A DNA stretch of 64,000 nt from Kazachstania africana CBS 2517 (Eukaryota; Ascomycota; Saccharomycetes; Saccharomycetales; Saccharomycetaceae). A program made the translations under genes and the position numbers. The notes under the pieces were generated by a model. That model had not been told where the DNA came from. It was given only the letters and a program-made list of their open reading frames with translations, and made no database searches. Positions 47,727 through 58,905 of the stretch are shown in pieces; the stretch's first letter is position 1, and each line of letters begins with the position of its first letter. The stretch covers positions 434,001-498,000 of the forward strand of contig NC_018950.1 of assembly GCF_000304475.1 (NCBI RefSeq), read 5' to 3'.

Positions 47727-47828
47727 AACTCGTTTTTCTTATCAATACAAATTAATCTTCAACATGTAAATATATACAAACTCTTTTTTTCCAATACTAA
47801 TAATATTACAGAACAAATATATTTTTTT

Positions 47829-49202
47829 TTAATCAAACCAGTCTTCCTCATCATCAACATATTGGGGAGCAGAAGACTCCTGAACTGGCTGCTGATTTGG
47901 CATAGAAGCTGGCTGGGATGTCTTTGGAGCTATGTATGACGAGGCCGTTCGAGAATTTAAATTATTACTCTTAGCTTGTTTTCTCTGTGTCCAAGACTCT
48001 TTTATTCTCGATACCACTTCACCGAGATCTTCCAAGGAAACAGAATCGTTTATACTTTCCAGGACCTTTTGCACCACAGAAGTATAATTACCATTTAGTT
48101 TATCATCTCTAAATCTCAACATCGTCCAAGCGCCAGTTTCTTGATCTTTTGTGCATTCAACAATCCTTCCGTTCAATGGTTGTTCTAGTTTTTTCATTTC
48201 TTCCCATTTATCGTCACTGATTTCCAATTCTGCAAATTTCTTATACGTTCTTTCTAATAGTTCCAATTCTTTCTTATCGAATGGCTTTTCGAAATTTTTT
48301 AACCTAGTGTTGACGTCAGCACCACCTAACCAAACGTAGAGGTTAAATGTTGGCTTTATATCATAGTTATAGTAGAATCTATTTGGGGCTTTTTTTGGCA
48401 ATGAAGGGTCTTCAACAATCGGTATATCTAGTATTAATTTGAAATCCACTGAATTTTCTTGTTCTGGCTTCCATTTCAACAGAAATGAATCTTTGCCACC
48501 AACGTAATACGGATTCTTTACAGGAGTGAAAATCAAACCATCAGACATATGAGGCAACTTGTCAAGGCTATTAGCTACCCTAACTAAATCGTAGCTAAAA
48601 TCCATGTGCTTCATAGAGATCTTGAAAGGGAAAGTACTACAATGATCGCGATAAACGGACCTTAGATCATAATATGGTTTGAAGAACTCCTTACCCAGAT
48701 GTGCTAGCCTTGAGCTAGTTGGAGACTGAATAATACATCTTCCATTGATCGCAAGGCAGTCGAACATTAGGTACCTTAATTCCTGAAGTTTTGTCACGGG
48801 ATTTGTTTGGATGACCAACTCACCATCGATCAAAGTTCCATCCTGTAACGTCTCCAATAGTTCTTCCTTTCTCTTTTTGGGCAGTTTTGGAAATCTAAAC
48901 CCATTTACCAGGTAATAATTGTTCTCTCTATCGACCATGAAACAACCTTGCTCACCAGTCACGGGGTTTATCACAATCAGCATCAACACTCTCAGACCAT
49001 CCGTTTTTTCACAGACGTAATAATCATGAGACAGCAATTTCTCTTCAATATCAGAATGCTGGAACGAAACAGGCTGCGAACCAGGGAACGCTTTTGCCGG
49101 TTTTGGTGAATTTAACAGCTTACAAACCATCATTTTCAAATCTTGTGTAACATTCCCCGGTTGCACGATACCAGGAACTTCTGGAGACACTCTCAAATCC
49201 AT
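47829..49202 (-). CDS. CEG1: CEG1, mRNA capping guanylyltransferase
   Basis: Transfers GMP from GTP to the 5' diphosphate end of nascent mRNA, bound to the RNA polymerase II tail with the triphosphatase Cet1. The ATG at 49202 gives 457 residues; upstream codon 49214 is TTG. Nucleotidyltransferase motifs are in order: the KxDG site CEKTDGLR (covalent Lys66), DRENNYYLVNG, LIDGELVIQ, DGLIFTPV, LLKWKP and the C-terminal RFRDDK. Very close to the S. cerevisiae protein. Matches YGL130W. Confidence 0.98.
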   Translation of the reverse strand: MDLRVSPEVPGIVQPGNVTQDLKMMVCKLLNSPKPAKAFPGSQPVSFQHSDIEEKLLSHDYYVCEKTDGLRVLMLIVINPVTGEQGCFMVDRENNYYLVNGFRFPKLPKKRKEELLETLQDGTLIDGELVIQTNPVTKLQELRYLMFDCLAINGRCIIQSPTSSRLAHLGKEFFKPYYDLRSVYRDHCSTFPFKISMKHMDFSYDLVRVANSLDKLPHMSDGLIFTPVKNPYYVGGKDSFLLKWKPEQENSVDFKLILDIPIVEDPSLPKKAPNRFYYNYDIKPTFNLYVWLGGADVNTRLKNFEKPFDKKELELLERTYKKFAELEISDDKWEEMKKLEQPLNGRIVECTKDQETGAWTMLRFRDDKLNGNYTSVVQKVLESINDSVSLEDLGEVVSRIKESWTQRKQAKSNNLNSRTASSYIAPKTSQPASMPNQQPVQESSAPQYVDDEEDWFD

Positions 49203-49461
49203 CTCTGACCTCAATATCTTATTGTTAGTTCAAAGTATCTTTACTTCTAAGTATTTGCTCTTTTCGATGATGTTTTCATATTTTTTCAATATCAATTTCC
49301 AGCATTGGGAAAGAGAGGCGACAACGAATATTGAAGAAATCCCAAAAATACATATCGATATAATCGCCAAGGAGTTATTAGTTTGATAGTGCCATCAGTC
49401 TTAATAGTGGTTACAGGCAGGTGTAGATCCAATACATTCCAATAGCAAAACAGAATCGACG

Positions 49462-52400
49462 ATGTCTGAGGATGGCAATAACCGTGCCAGAAGGACTACA
49501 AATAAGAATATTAACTACAATGAGAAGCAAGTGGATGCAGAGATTGCAAAGAGGATTCAGCAGCACGAAAAGGACGCTAGCAAAGCAGGTACACCGTCAA
49601 AGAAAAATAGAAAAGGAACACCGGTGGGGGGCCGTACCTCTGCGAATAGCAGTGGTAGTAATAGTAGCAATGACAGTGGTAGCGGGAATAATGGTACTAA
49701 ATTCAAATATCACAAGTTCATACATGATAAACAGACCGTATGGAATTTTATTCCCAAATTACCACCATCTTTTAGAAAAAATAGTAGATTTTCAAATGTT
49801 TTGGACCTGGATGATTCTTTTGTAGATATTAAATCGCAAATTTTGTTTAATGACGAATCCACTCTATTAAACGTGAATGAAACAATATATATGGTGTCTG
49901 AACCTCCCGGAGAACCTTACTACATCGGGAGAGTCGTGGAATTCATTCCAAAAGCTGAATTCAGACAAGAAATTGAATCTTCGTCTCATCTAATAACGAA
50001 ATATCCAGCAAAATATTTTCAAATTAGAATGAACTGGTATTACAGACCAAGAGATATTCAAGAAAGGGTCAATAATCCCGACCCAAGACTAGTCTATGCA
50101 TCTTTGCACCAAGATATATGTCCCATTTCGTCATACAGAGGTAAATGTACAGTTTTACATAGGGTTGAAATGATGGACTTTCTACCAAATGAGACTGAAA
50201 GTATTGTAAGGCCTAATGTTTTCTTTTTTGATCAGTTGTTCGACAGATATACATTGAGATACTATAACGTCTATAGTACTGATAAGCTATTGAACTATCT
50301 CGACAGCCGTTCGCCGTACCTTTATGCTCTGAATAAGAGATATCGTTACGTATACACAGAAGAAAAATATCCATTTGAAAAAGTTTTACAAAAATACGTA
50401 TTCAAAAACCATAATATTAAAGATGACGAAGAACCCTGGGATCAACGATGTCAGATCTGCAGGGAGTGGGCCCTGTCTAACGAATCTCTCTGCTGTGACG
50501 AATGTGGTGTCCATATCCACTTATATTGTATGGATCCGCCCTTGGAAAGAAAACCTAATAGAGGTATAGTATGGGTGTGTTTCAACTGCATAAAACTCCA
50601 AGAAAATACTAAAGAAGCATTGGATAGAGTTAAAAGGGAACAACAAGAGGAATCGGATTACATATGTAACTCCCGAGAAACCCTAAATGATATTGCCACC
50701 AATGCAATTAATAGTAACATTGGATACAATAAGGAAAACTGTTGGTTCCAATATGCAGGTCTGCACGCCATTTCCACAATGGATGCTATTTTATCAGAAA
50801 AAATATTTCTACCATTCCCATTCAAGGGATCTCGATTTGGGAGTAGATTCCAATGGTCAGGATGTAATGAAACCAAAGATACTAAAACTTTGATACCTTA
50901 CAAAGATAATGTTGATGAGCGAGGGACAGATAAAAGTGCTGATTTATTGTGGGTAATGGATACTTCAAAATTGGCGAAAGAACAAGTAGACCAATACGTT
51001 GCTAAATGTAAAAGGGAAATGCCGGAATCCTTAAAAATGCAACCGGAAAGCTGTAATTTCCTAGATTATATTGTCAAAGCATTGAAAGATAACAATTATA
51101 ATGTTGAATTAGCTTTCAAACAATCAATGGGATCTTTATCGAGACAGACTCTAAAAGAGCCCACTTTCTCTGAAGATGAATTAAGTAGGTTCGAAGAGGC
51201 TATCAAGATGTTTGGACCCGAGCTAAGGCCAGTCTATGAACATGTTAAAACCCAGCCAATGTCCATGATTGTCAGATTATTCTATAATTGGAAAAAAACT
51301 GAAAGAGGCAGGTTCGTACGTGGAAAGTTTCACAAACTGAAAGAAATGAATAAAAAGACAACGGAAGAAGATGATTCAATTGAGACAAGACATTCACAGG
51401 ACGTCCCAATATTAAGAAAGCGCCCCGTTACAGAAGAACCCGAGTTTAGATATGTCGACGATTCATCTTTTGATACCACTAGGCTTTCTTTGGCAAATAA
51501 AGATTTCCAATGCATGTTTTGCCAAGTGAATTATTCTCCAATGTGGTATAAAGTCACTGGAGGGTCTGACGAAGAACATATAAAGGCACGAGTTCAAAGT
51601 GGGGTGAACGAAAAGGCTGAAACAGCTGAAAAAAGCAAAATGAACAAAATGAGTGACTCTGACAAGTTGGGTGCTCTTTGTATACGATGTGCTCGTCTGT
51701 GGCGTAGATATGCTATACATTGGCAACATCCTTTGGAGGTTATAAAAAAGCTATGTGGTACAAGTGCCTCCAATTATCATTCTTTTTTAGAGAAGATTGT
51801 GGAAGAGGAAAATATAAACAGTTTTACACTTTCACCTCAGACATCTAAATCGAAAAACTTGGAATGGGAGTTAGTCCAAGATGCAGAATTAATCGTAAGG
51901 CAACGTTTGAAGGTATTTGAAGATCCCTCGACACTGACAAAAATGAGAAAGCATTCAATGAATTTTCATAAACAACTGGCCAAAATGGTTACTCGGCCCT
52001 ATAATAAATATGCATATGATATCACTAACATGAAATATGAACTCAATTCATTTTTAAAAGACATAAAGAAAGAACGATCAAAGCATACACAAGCACCCAA
52101 GATTGCTTCGAATAACTTGTCGACTCAATCAGAAAACGTTAATCCGGGACTACGCGGTTCAGAAATTGTTGCTAGCTCCAAACATTCACGTAAGAATGCC
52201 TCGAGTGAAGCAAATAAAACTAGCACACATAAGAGAAAGCAGCCCCCTGCAGAAAAAGGAGAAAAGCTTCAATCTGTCACGCAGTTAAGTACATTGCTTG
52301 ACGTAGGAACCTTAAAAAATGTCAAGATGGTCGTTGACAAGAAGTTTGAGAGCGTCCAGCTCGAGAAAAAAATTTACGAAGAATTACTACCAAAGAAGCA

Positions 52401-53805
52401 TCAGAGGGAAGATGGATCTGAGAAAAATAAAGTGGCCAAGAAGGTGAAGAGTGATCATGCTTCTGCAAAAAATATGGATGAGCTTAGGAAAGTTTTGGAT
52501 ATTATGGATGATCTGAATCCGTTGCCCAAACCCGTCCCCGTGATATTTAATGGAAGGAACACGACTGATTTTCTTCAAGCTTACCAAAAACTGGAGATGA
52601 GAAATGAAAATATAGAAAGTTCAGTGTCTTCAATTAATAAAGGAAAAAGTTCTTCACCATTCGGAAAAGATAGCGAATTTTTATCAGAATATCCTGACAA
52701 GGATAGACACTTTTGTTGTGTATGTAAGGGTGGTTTTTCAGGTGCAAATGATAATGAAATTTCTTGCCAAAATTGTGGACTAAATGTGCATGCTACCTGT
52801 TATGGTGTACCACTAAAAGGGAGCAGGTCGCACGATGGCGTTAAATGGTCGCAGCATAGATGGCTTTGTGATCCTTGCTCAAACGATCTTAACCCAATCA
52901 TATCCACTACTTATAATTGCTCACTGTGTTATGCAAAGGAGTTAGATTACGCTGGTAGTAAACGTGGCAGCGCTCATGCTTGTCCTGACGCACTGAAGTG
53001 TACCACCGATGGCAAGTGGGTCCATGCAATATGTTCTCTCTTCAACGACCATATATATTACGGAGACGGGCCTTTAATGCAACCTGCTGTCAACGTAACC
53101 ACAGAAGTATTAAGAAATAAGGACACTCTTTGTAATATTTGCGAAATGAAAGGCGGTGGGTTTGTTACATGTGATAAATGTCCCCAAAAGTTTCATATAA
53201 CATGCGCACAGGATGCACCAGGCTACAGGCTACTATTCAAGATCGATTACATTCCTGATTCAGAAAATTATATCGGCACTATTATTATAAATGAAGCAGA
53301 TAAAACCAGGGTTGTTCTATCTCCGAAAATTATCTGTAATAAGCATAATGATGACCAACTTGTTTCTCAACAGTACCATCCCATAGATTCTCATATGAAC
53401 TATTATTCCTTCATTGAACTGTATTCCAAACATTTTAAACGGAATATTACAAGCAATACGGTACTCACGAGATATGTAGAGCAACAAGCTCTGAGAAATG
53501 ATGGTAAGGTAGTATACGACAAATTACTTAGCCACGATGAGATTTCCAACAAGCATTTAACTTCTGAGCCTTTTGTACTTAAAATAAAGAAACTATGTGA
53601 ACGTTGTAGTACTACCAACAATCTTCTATGGTTTAACGATCATTTATGTCACAATTGCCATTTACAAAAGACTAATAGCCGTGGCATTTGCGAGCAACTT
53701 CCAGTAGCTTTACGCCGACCTACCGCATCTAGTAATGAAATATTGAGTCACACTGACAAAGAGAGATTACTGGATGGCGTCGACCGGGGATCAAGCACCT
53801 TATAA
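49462..53805 (+). CDS. SNT2: SNT2, BAH/PHD/SANT chromatin and ubiquitin-ligase protein
   Basis: Subunit of the Snt2-Ecm5-Rpd3 (Rpd3mu) complex in the oxidative-stress response, also reported as a ubiquitin ligase for excess histones. The 1447-residue protein has a BAH domain (about 120-290), a first PHD finger (about 331-380, CQICREWALSNESLCCDEC), a SANT segment (about 566-615), a C2C2 zinc element (about 683-750, CMFCQVNYSPMWYK ... CIRCARLWRRY), an extended double PHD (about 1083-1330) and a final C2C2 near 1380 (CERCSTTNNLLW). It is slightly longer than S. cerevisiae Snt2 (YGL131C). Start at the ATG in a divergent arrangement with CEG1. Confidence 0.95.
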   Translation: MSEDGNNRARRTTNKNINYNEKQVDAEIAKRIQQHEKDASKAGTPSKKNRKGTPVGGRTSANSSGSNSSNDSGSGNNGTKFKYHKFIHDKQTVWNFIPKLPPSFRKNSRFSNVLDLDDSFVDIKSQILFNDESTLLNVNETIYMVSEPPGEPYYIGRVVEFIPKAEFRQEIESSSHLITKYPAKYFQIRMNWYYRPRDIQERVNNPDPRLVYASLHQDICPISSYRGKCTVLHRVEMMDFLPNETESIVRPNVFFFDQLFDRYTLRYYNVYSTDKLLNYLDSRSPYLYALNKRYRYVYTEEKYPFEKVLQKYVFKNHNIKDDEEPWDQRCQICREWALSNESLCCDECGVHIHLYCMDPPLERKPNRGIVWVCFNCIKLQENTKEALDRVKREQQEESDYICNSRETLNDIATNAINSNIGYNKENCWFQYAGLHAISTMDAILSEKIFLPFPFKGSRFGSRFQWSGCNETKDTKTLIPYKDNVDERGTDKSADLLWVMDTSKLAKEQVDQYVAKCKREMPESLKMQPESCNFLDYIVKALKDNNYNVELAFKQSMGSLSRQTLKEPTFSEDELSRFEEAIKMFGPELRPVYEHVKTQPMSMIVRLFYNWKKTERGRFVRGKFHKLKEMNKKTTEEDDSIETRHSQDVPILRKRPVTEEPEFRYVDDSSFDTTRLSLANKDFQCMFCQVNYSPMWYKVTGGSDEEHIKARVQSGVNEKAETAEKSKMNKMSDSDKLGALCIRCARLWRRYAIHWQHPLEVIKKLCGTSASNYHSFLEKIVEEENINSFTLSPQTSKSKNLEWELVQDAELIVRQRLKVFEDPSTLTKMRKHSMNFHKQLAKMVTRPYNKYAYDITNMKYELNSFLKDIKKERSKHTQAPKIASNNLSTQSENVNPGLRGSEIVASSKHSRKNASSEANKTSTHKRKQPPAEKGEKLQSVTQLSTLLDVGTLKNVKMVVDKKFESVQLEKKIYEELLPKKHQREDGSEKNKVAKKVKSDHASAKNMDELRKVLDIMDDLNPLPKPVPVIFNGRNTTDFLQAYQKLEMRNENIESSVSSINKGKSSSPFGKDSEFLSEYPDKDRHFCCVCKGGFSGANDNEISCQNCGLNVHATCYGVPLKGSRSHDGVKWSQHRWLCDPCSNDLNPIISTTYNCSLCYAKELDYAGSKRGSAHACPDALKCTTDGKWVHAICSLFNDHIYYGDGPLMQPAVNVTTEVLRNKDTLCNICEMKGGGFVTCDKCPQKFHITCAQDAPGYRLLFKIDYIPDSENYIGTIIINEADKTRVVLSPKIICNKHNDDQLVSQQYHPIDSHMNYYSFIELYSKHFKRNITSNTVLTRYVEQQALRNDGKVVYDKLLSHDEISNKHLTSEPFVLKIKKLCERCSTTNNLLWFNDHLCHNCHLQKTNSRGICEQLPVALRRPTASSNEILSHTDKERLLDGVDRGSSTL

Positions 53806-53937
53806 AAAGGTATGGTTCTGGTATTTATATTGATGTAATTATGTAACACTACACTCAATGAATCATAAAAAAAAATGTCCTTATAACTATATGACGCAAA
53901 ACTGCCCTTTATATAATAACAAGAAGTTAATTATTGT

Positions 53938-56900
53938 CTATTCCTCAACTGCACTTATCGTCGTGGATGTGCGAGATGTATGATCTATTATTTCTTTAAG
54001 CTTATCCTCTATTGTATCAATTACAGGTTTAGTTTTGCTTCCCAATGCATTTTTACGTAGTTCTGCGCCCCAAACTTTGACAGCCATTGAGTTTTTCCAC
54101 GCCATGACATCCTCCATAGCCATAAAATGCCTGTGGTTTAATAGGTCTGTCAATATTTCGCTTTGCTTTGATAGTTTGTTCTCACGAGCCATCTTGTTGC
54201 GTTTTCTTTCATTTCGAGCTAAAATACGGGCACCAGGCCTCTCAGAAATTATCAATTCTTCTTTTTCCTTTAGAAGCTTATCACGCTCTTCTTCTAAGTC
54301 CTTCAGTTCATTAGTTACTTTTCTAGTGCTAGATAAATCGTCCAACTTCATAATTTCCTCCGCAATATCCTCCAATTTGTCTTCTATATTTGCCAACCTG
54401 ACCTCAGAACTCTCCCCTGGTCCATCCGTTGTTCCAGCAACACCATTTTCTATTTCTTTGCCTATATGAAGTTCCTGCTCAGTTAGCTCATTTTCTTGTA
54501 ATTGCTTAAATAATTTCACTTCTTCATCATCAAAAGATGCAAAGTGTAATTGTTTTTCTCTGATAGCATAGGAACCTTTGAGATGATCTAGTATTGGCCT
54601 AATTTGTCTTATTAAATCATGTTCCCTTCTTCCCCAATTGTCAAACCAGTTAAAAATTTTGTCAAAATCATCAAATCTATCAATACTATACCATAACTTA
54701 TCATTCAACAACAAGCATTCAGGACCTTCATCAATAATTTTTTTTTGTATAGGCGTGAGCTCCACTGATGGATCACATTTACCTTGTGAATTGACGAGTT
54801 CATTTTCGACCCCTTCTGTGCTAACTGAATTGAATGCGCCAGAATCTGTCCTGTACACGCTAAAAACTTTTTTTGTAGCCATCTTACCGCCTTCTTTTTC
54901 GGCTATGGTGTTCCAATTTCTATACTGATCTTCAGTTATTTGTAAATAATATAATGCATCCTGAAGAGTAGGACCATGTAGTAGTATACGACCTGTGTGA
55001 TAGTGCCTTTCTGTATGATCATCTTCATTCACCTCAACGTGTACTCCACTCTGATCAAGCCAGTAGTATTTATTAGCATATCTATCAAGTCCAAGAGGCT
55101 TTAATCTCTGTAAATTATTTTCCATAACCTTTCTATCGAGAAACTGTTTATCCTTTTGTAACCTTTCAATCTTCTCCTTTTGTGCATTGAATTCATCTGT
55201 TCGATTAGTTTCATCAATGGCTTGCAGAGTCGTTAATTCAGCTTTCAAATCTTTCGTTATCTTGAATCTTTCTGACCTTATTTGTGATGATAAATCCATT
55301 GCATCTTCCATAGCTGTCTTAATGTCGGATGAAAAGTTGGAAATTAAATCGACTAAAATCCATAGGGAGGTTAACTTTTCATAAAGAGAGAGATTTCGGC
55401 AGTAATTTCTCCATAGTTGTTTTGGTAACTGATTAGATGAGACGTTATCAGGTATAACTTTCTGGAAAAACTCTGCAATATATTTAGAATATTTTGGTAT
55501 GTGTTGAGAATCCTGAAAGATACCTAATAATATGATCAACCAAAACCCATTATTATACTGTCTTTTAGTTAGCCTTTCTGCCCAGTTAACGTTCCGATAA
55601 TTTAGACATTTCTCTAATCTTTCATCTAACTCGGTATTATCTGCTTGTTCTAGTTTGGGTTTCAATAGCCATTCTTCCATGACAATTACTACCCAATCTC
55701 CATTTTCATCGATGAAAAGATTTAGTAACGATGCATATAGTTCGAGCAATAAACCAGTACCATTTTGATTTATATTGTCCAGTATTTCATCTGAGGCAGG
55801 GTCATCTTTCACAATCTTGTAACCAAGTGTGTTATCTCTAGCCTTGATTAAGTCACGAATTTTAGAATTTCTTCTCCAGTCACTTTCTTGTTCTGTGTTT
55901 TCTTTCTTGTTTATGTAGACAACTTCACCTTTTAGTTCGAAAGGATCAGAGCACTTTAGTGTTGTAATAAATTGATCCAAATTAAAATACGATAAGAATA
56001 ATTTGTCATTGAAAGTATTCAAAAATTGATAAACTTCTAATAATTTGCCAAAACTTTTCATTTGTATGATATTCTCACTATCCATTATGTCAATACATTC
56101 CAGATTTTCGTTATAGTAGGACAAATTTCTCAAATATATTTCTGGCGGAGATTGATATGGAAGCTTTAAATCATCCATTATACTAGTTACTGGTGCAGTT
56201 GATGTCTGAGTGATGACAGCGGTTGGAGTCATCGTGCTATTTACAGGCTGTGCTTGAGGTGTGACAGAATTCATTGTCGTGTCAGGTATCGATTCCTCTT
56301 CAACTATCTTACGCTTTTTTGGCAAATCAACAGGTTCAGAGGTAGATTCTTTCACCAAGTCAGTTTGATTGACCATAATAATATTATCCAATTCTTTTCT
56401 TTTCTTTTTATTGGCGTTCTTCTTCTCTTTATCTTTCTTTAACTTACTTTCTTTATTTTCAGAATTCATATCTTCGAAACTTTCCAAAATAAGGTTAGCA
56501 AGTGGTTCGTCGTCTTTATATTTCAAAAGATCTGAAGGCCAGTCCATTGTGAGACCATACATTTGTAAATATTCAGGTTTTACACACCATGGAGCACCCA
56601 TTTTGGTTGATGCTCTCTGCAGCGTAATTTTGAAAAAACATTTGATTAAATGCTTTGTGAAAGTGGAACGATCACGATAAATTTGGGATTGATCTGCTAT
56701 GAAAGACTTACTATTACTTCCATGGTCACCTTCCACCAGCATATATTTAGCGCGAGCTGGTGCTATTACTTCCTGGGTATTTGGATCTATAGTGGCATTA
56801 AATTGAACTTTTTCCTTTATTATATACTGCCTTTGGTATTGTGGCTGATCAATTTGACCGTTGCTTGACTCTAGATCTGGTTGAGGAGTAGATTGTTGTG

Positions 56901-57312
56901 ATGGTGTATTAGAGGCTGTATCTTTCGATTTCCTAAGGTAGACCGTTTCACCTGGAAAGAAGTCATTCTTGAAATTAGCATAGACTTTTTCTACAAGAGC
57001 ATCTAGCCTTCTTATCTCATTAAAATGTAGGAATCTAGCCACCGGTTCTCTAAGCTTTAATGGAAATTTCTCTTCGACATATCTGAACTGACTTTCTTCA
57101 CTATCCAGAGCTTGAAAGAAAGTCAAACATGAAGTACCCGTTATTTCACAAGTGAAAAAATGTCGTGTATAGAAGTCAATTCTCTGTAGATACTCGTCAT
57201 ACGATAGGAACCATTCACCAGTCTCGTCAATGTGCCAAACGTCAACGTCAATATTTAAAGGTAACGGTTTAGGGTCCGGCAAAACTATGGGTTTTCTCTT
57301 ATATAGAACCAT
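53938..57312 (-). CDS. ITC1: ITC1, Acf1-like subunit of the Isw2 remodeller
   Basis: Large partner of Isw2 that guides nucleosome spacing and repression of early meiotic and a-specific genes. The 1124-residue protein opens with a WAC domain (about 20-130, VWHIDETGEWFLSYDEYLQRIDFYTRHF), a Lys-rich nuclear segment (about 285-305), a DDT domain (about 407-470), and WHIM motifs with a long charged coiled coil (about 690-1060). It ends in Ser/Thr. The convergent arrangement with SNT2 matches YGL131C-YGL133W. Confidence 0.95.
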   Translation of the reverse strand: MVLYKRKPIVLPDPKPLPLNIDVDVWHIDETGEWFLSYDEYLQRIDFYTRHFFTCEITGTSCLTFFQALDSEESQFRYVEEKFPLKLREPVARFLHFNEIRRLDALVEKVYANFKNDFFPGETVYLRKSKDTASNTPSQQSTPQPDLESSNGQIDQPQYQRQYIIKEKVQFNATIDPNTQEVIAPARAKYMLVEGDHGSNSKSFIADQSQIYRDRSTFTKHLIKCFFKITLQRASTKMGAPWCVKPEYLQMYGLTMDWPSDLLKYKDDEPLANLILESFEDMNSENKESKLKKDKEKKNANKKKRKELDNIIMVNQTDLVKESTSEPVDLPKKRKIVEEESIPDTTMNSVTPQAQPVNSTMTPTAVITQTSTAPVTSIMDDLKLPYQSPPEIYLRNLSYYNENLECIDIMDSENIIQMKSFGKLLEVYQFLNTFNDKLFLSYFNLDQFITTLKCSDPFELKGEVVYINKKENTEQESDWRRNSKIRDLIKARDNTLGYKIVKDDPASDEILDNINQNGTGLLLELYASLLNLFIDENGDWVVIVMEEWLLKPKLEQADNTELDERLEKCLNYRNVNWAERLTKRQYNNGFWLIILLGIFQDSQHIPKYSKYIAEFFQKVIPDNVSSNQLPKQLWRNYCRNLSLYEKLTSLWILVDLISNFSSDIKTAMEDAMDLSSQIRSERFKITKDLKAELTTLQAIDETNRTDEFNAQKEKIERLQKDKQFLDRKVMENNLQRLKPLGLDRYANKYYWLDQSGVHVEVNEDDHTERHYHTGRILLHGPTLQDALYYLQITEDQYRNWNTIAEKEGGKMATKKVFSVYRTDSGAFNSVSTEGVENELVNSQGKCDPSVELTPIQKKIIDEGPECLLLNDKLWYSIDRFDDFDKIFNWFDNWGRREHDLIRQIRPILDHLKGSYAIREKQLHFASFDDEEVKLFKQLQENELTEQELHIGKEIENGVAGTTDGPGESSEVRLANIEDKLEDIAEEIMKLDDLSSTRKVTNELKDLEEERDKLLKEKEELIISERPGARILARNERKRNKMARENKLSKQSEILTDLLNHRHFMAMEDVMAWKNSMAVKVWGAELRKNALGSKTKPVIDTIEDKLKEIIDHTSRTSTTISAVEE

Positions 57313-57678
57313 GTGGAAGGATATTTAATGACTAATATTACAATTGTTTATGACTGAGAAATGATATTCCTGATGTTGTTTTGTATTATATAAATATACA
57401 AATATCAATTTAATAAATATACTTTTTCATTTTCTATTTAAGAAAATTTTGCGTTTGTGAAAATTTTGGCGTACCTGATAGTCATCGTACATACAAGTCA
57501 TCTAGTCGGATTCTGTATTGAAAATTGTATAAATGAAACAATATGTATATACGGTTGGTATTGAATGTTTGGCCACGCAATGATGGACGACGAGGGTATC
57601 ATTAGAATGATTGAGCGCGTTGTAATAGGAGTAACCTGTATCAGAAGTGGTGGTAGTAGAATATGTATTTGTTTTTGT
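57313..57678. other. ITC1 upstream region
   Basis: 366 A/T-rich bases between the ITC1 start and the PCL10 stop. No gene or clear site seen. Confidence 0.5.
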
Positions 57679-58905
57679 CTAATCTTGGAGACATGAATGT
57701 TTTAAAGTTTTGATTGTGTTAACCAACTTTCTGCCGGTCATTATTAGTCTGTCGTCTTGTAGCAGTAGCAGCAATGTGAGTTCCAATGAAGTTAGGAGTT
57801 TTCTACTTATGCCTGCGACTTTACTGAAATATTCATGCGAATGAACTTTATCCTCAATCAATTTCGAGCTTAGTCTTATCACCGCAATTATTATCCTGTG
57901 AACTGAGATTTCATCAAATTTTGATTTCAAATTTTGCGAATCATCGAGGAATAATTGTTGCAGTAGATAACACGAGGCAACGTAAATCGTGGAACGGAAC
58001 TCACATTTTGACTGCACTCTATTCAGAAAACTTCTGTACGTCAAGGATGGTATGCTGTGCATCTTATAAACTTCCATTTTGGGCTCAACATGCAAGGACC
58101 CTTCCCGTTCTTGAGATTCTCGCAGCAACCTCGCTATTAAATTGGTGAATAATGACATTGCGTCATCTGTGGTAATTTCCAAATGGCTTGACACGGAGAC
58201 CTCATCAGTAAGGTCTCCAGTAGAAGAATAGTCTGCAGAAATAACAAGTGAAGAAATGCTCTCCATAAGCTCTCTTTCAAATGTTTCAAAATCATTATTA
58301 TCTTCATCTCTTTTCATAGGCTTTGGTGTAGACATTCTGCTTATGATATTGCCTCTCACGAACACATCAACTCCATCATCCTCATCATCCTCACTCTCTT
58401 CTTCACTTAGAGCAAAATTCGAACCGAGTTGGCTCAATTTGCTGGAACTAGCATTCCTTGAAATGTCACCTTTTGGATTGAAAAGAAAATCATTGCTTAG
58501 GGTTTTGAAGCTCGCAATGTTCTTGAATAAGTACTCGTTAAACTCGTTGGCAGAAGATATTAGGTTTTCTACGTTATTGCTATTGGAGTCACCTTCATTA
58601 AATCTCACGGATTTCGGATTCCTCAAATTCACACTGCTCACATTAGGTGTCATAGAGCTAATCGAGTCCCAGTCGTTATTATTCAGCTCTGAAAAGTTGG
58701 CAGAAAGTTTCAAATAACTAGATTTCCTGATTGGTAGCCTATAGTCGTTATCATCATCCTCATAGTCTTCATTATCATCGTCTCCGATTGTGCTGGGGTC
58801 CAGACTCCTCATATTCAACATCTTACTCTTTATAGCATCATTTCCCAGGGAATCTTCATTCTCGTCCAGATCAGACGTACAGTCAGATAGCAATATATCG
58901 TACAT
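57679..58905 (-). CDS. PCL10: PCL10 (PCL8/PCL10-type) Pho85 cyclin
   Basis: Cyclin that targets Pho85 to glycogen synthase Gsy2 in S. cerevisiae. The 408-residue protein has a long acidic, Ser/Asn-rich N-terminal half with several Asp/Glu runs, then a Pho80-type cyclin domain at about 248-400 (SLTYRSFLNRVQSKCEFRST, LLQQLFLDDS, AVIRLSSKLIEDKVHSHEYF). The KSVRFNE-like segment near residue 95 may be a docking motif. Synteny with ITC1 (YGL133W-YGL134W) selects PCL10 over its paralogue PCL8. Confidence 0.9.
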   Translation of the reverse strand: MYDILLSDCTSDLDENEDSLGNDAIKSKMLNMRSLDPSTIGDDDNEDYEDDDNDYRLPIRKSSYLKLSANFSELNNNDWDSISSMTPNVSSVNLRNPKSVRFNEGDSNSNNVENLISSANEFNEYLFKNIASFKTLSNDFLFNPKGDISRNASSSKLSQLGSNFALSEEESEDDEDDGVDVFVRGNIISRMSTPKPMKRDEDNNDFETFERELMESISSLVISADYSSTGDLTDEVSVSSHLEITTDDAMSLFTNLIARLLRESQEREGSLHVEPKMEVYKMHSIPSLTYRSFLNRVQSKCEFRSTIYVASCYLLQQLFLDDSQNLKSKFDEISVHRIIIAVIRLSSKLIEDKVHSHEYFSKVAGISRKLLTSLELTLLLLLQDDRLIMTGRKLVNTIKTLKHSCLQD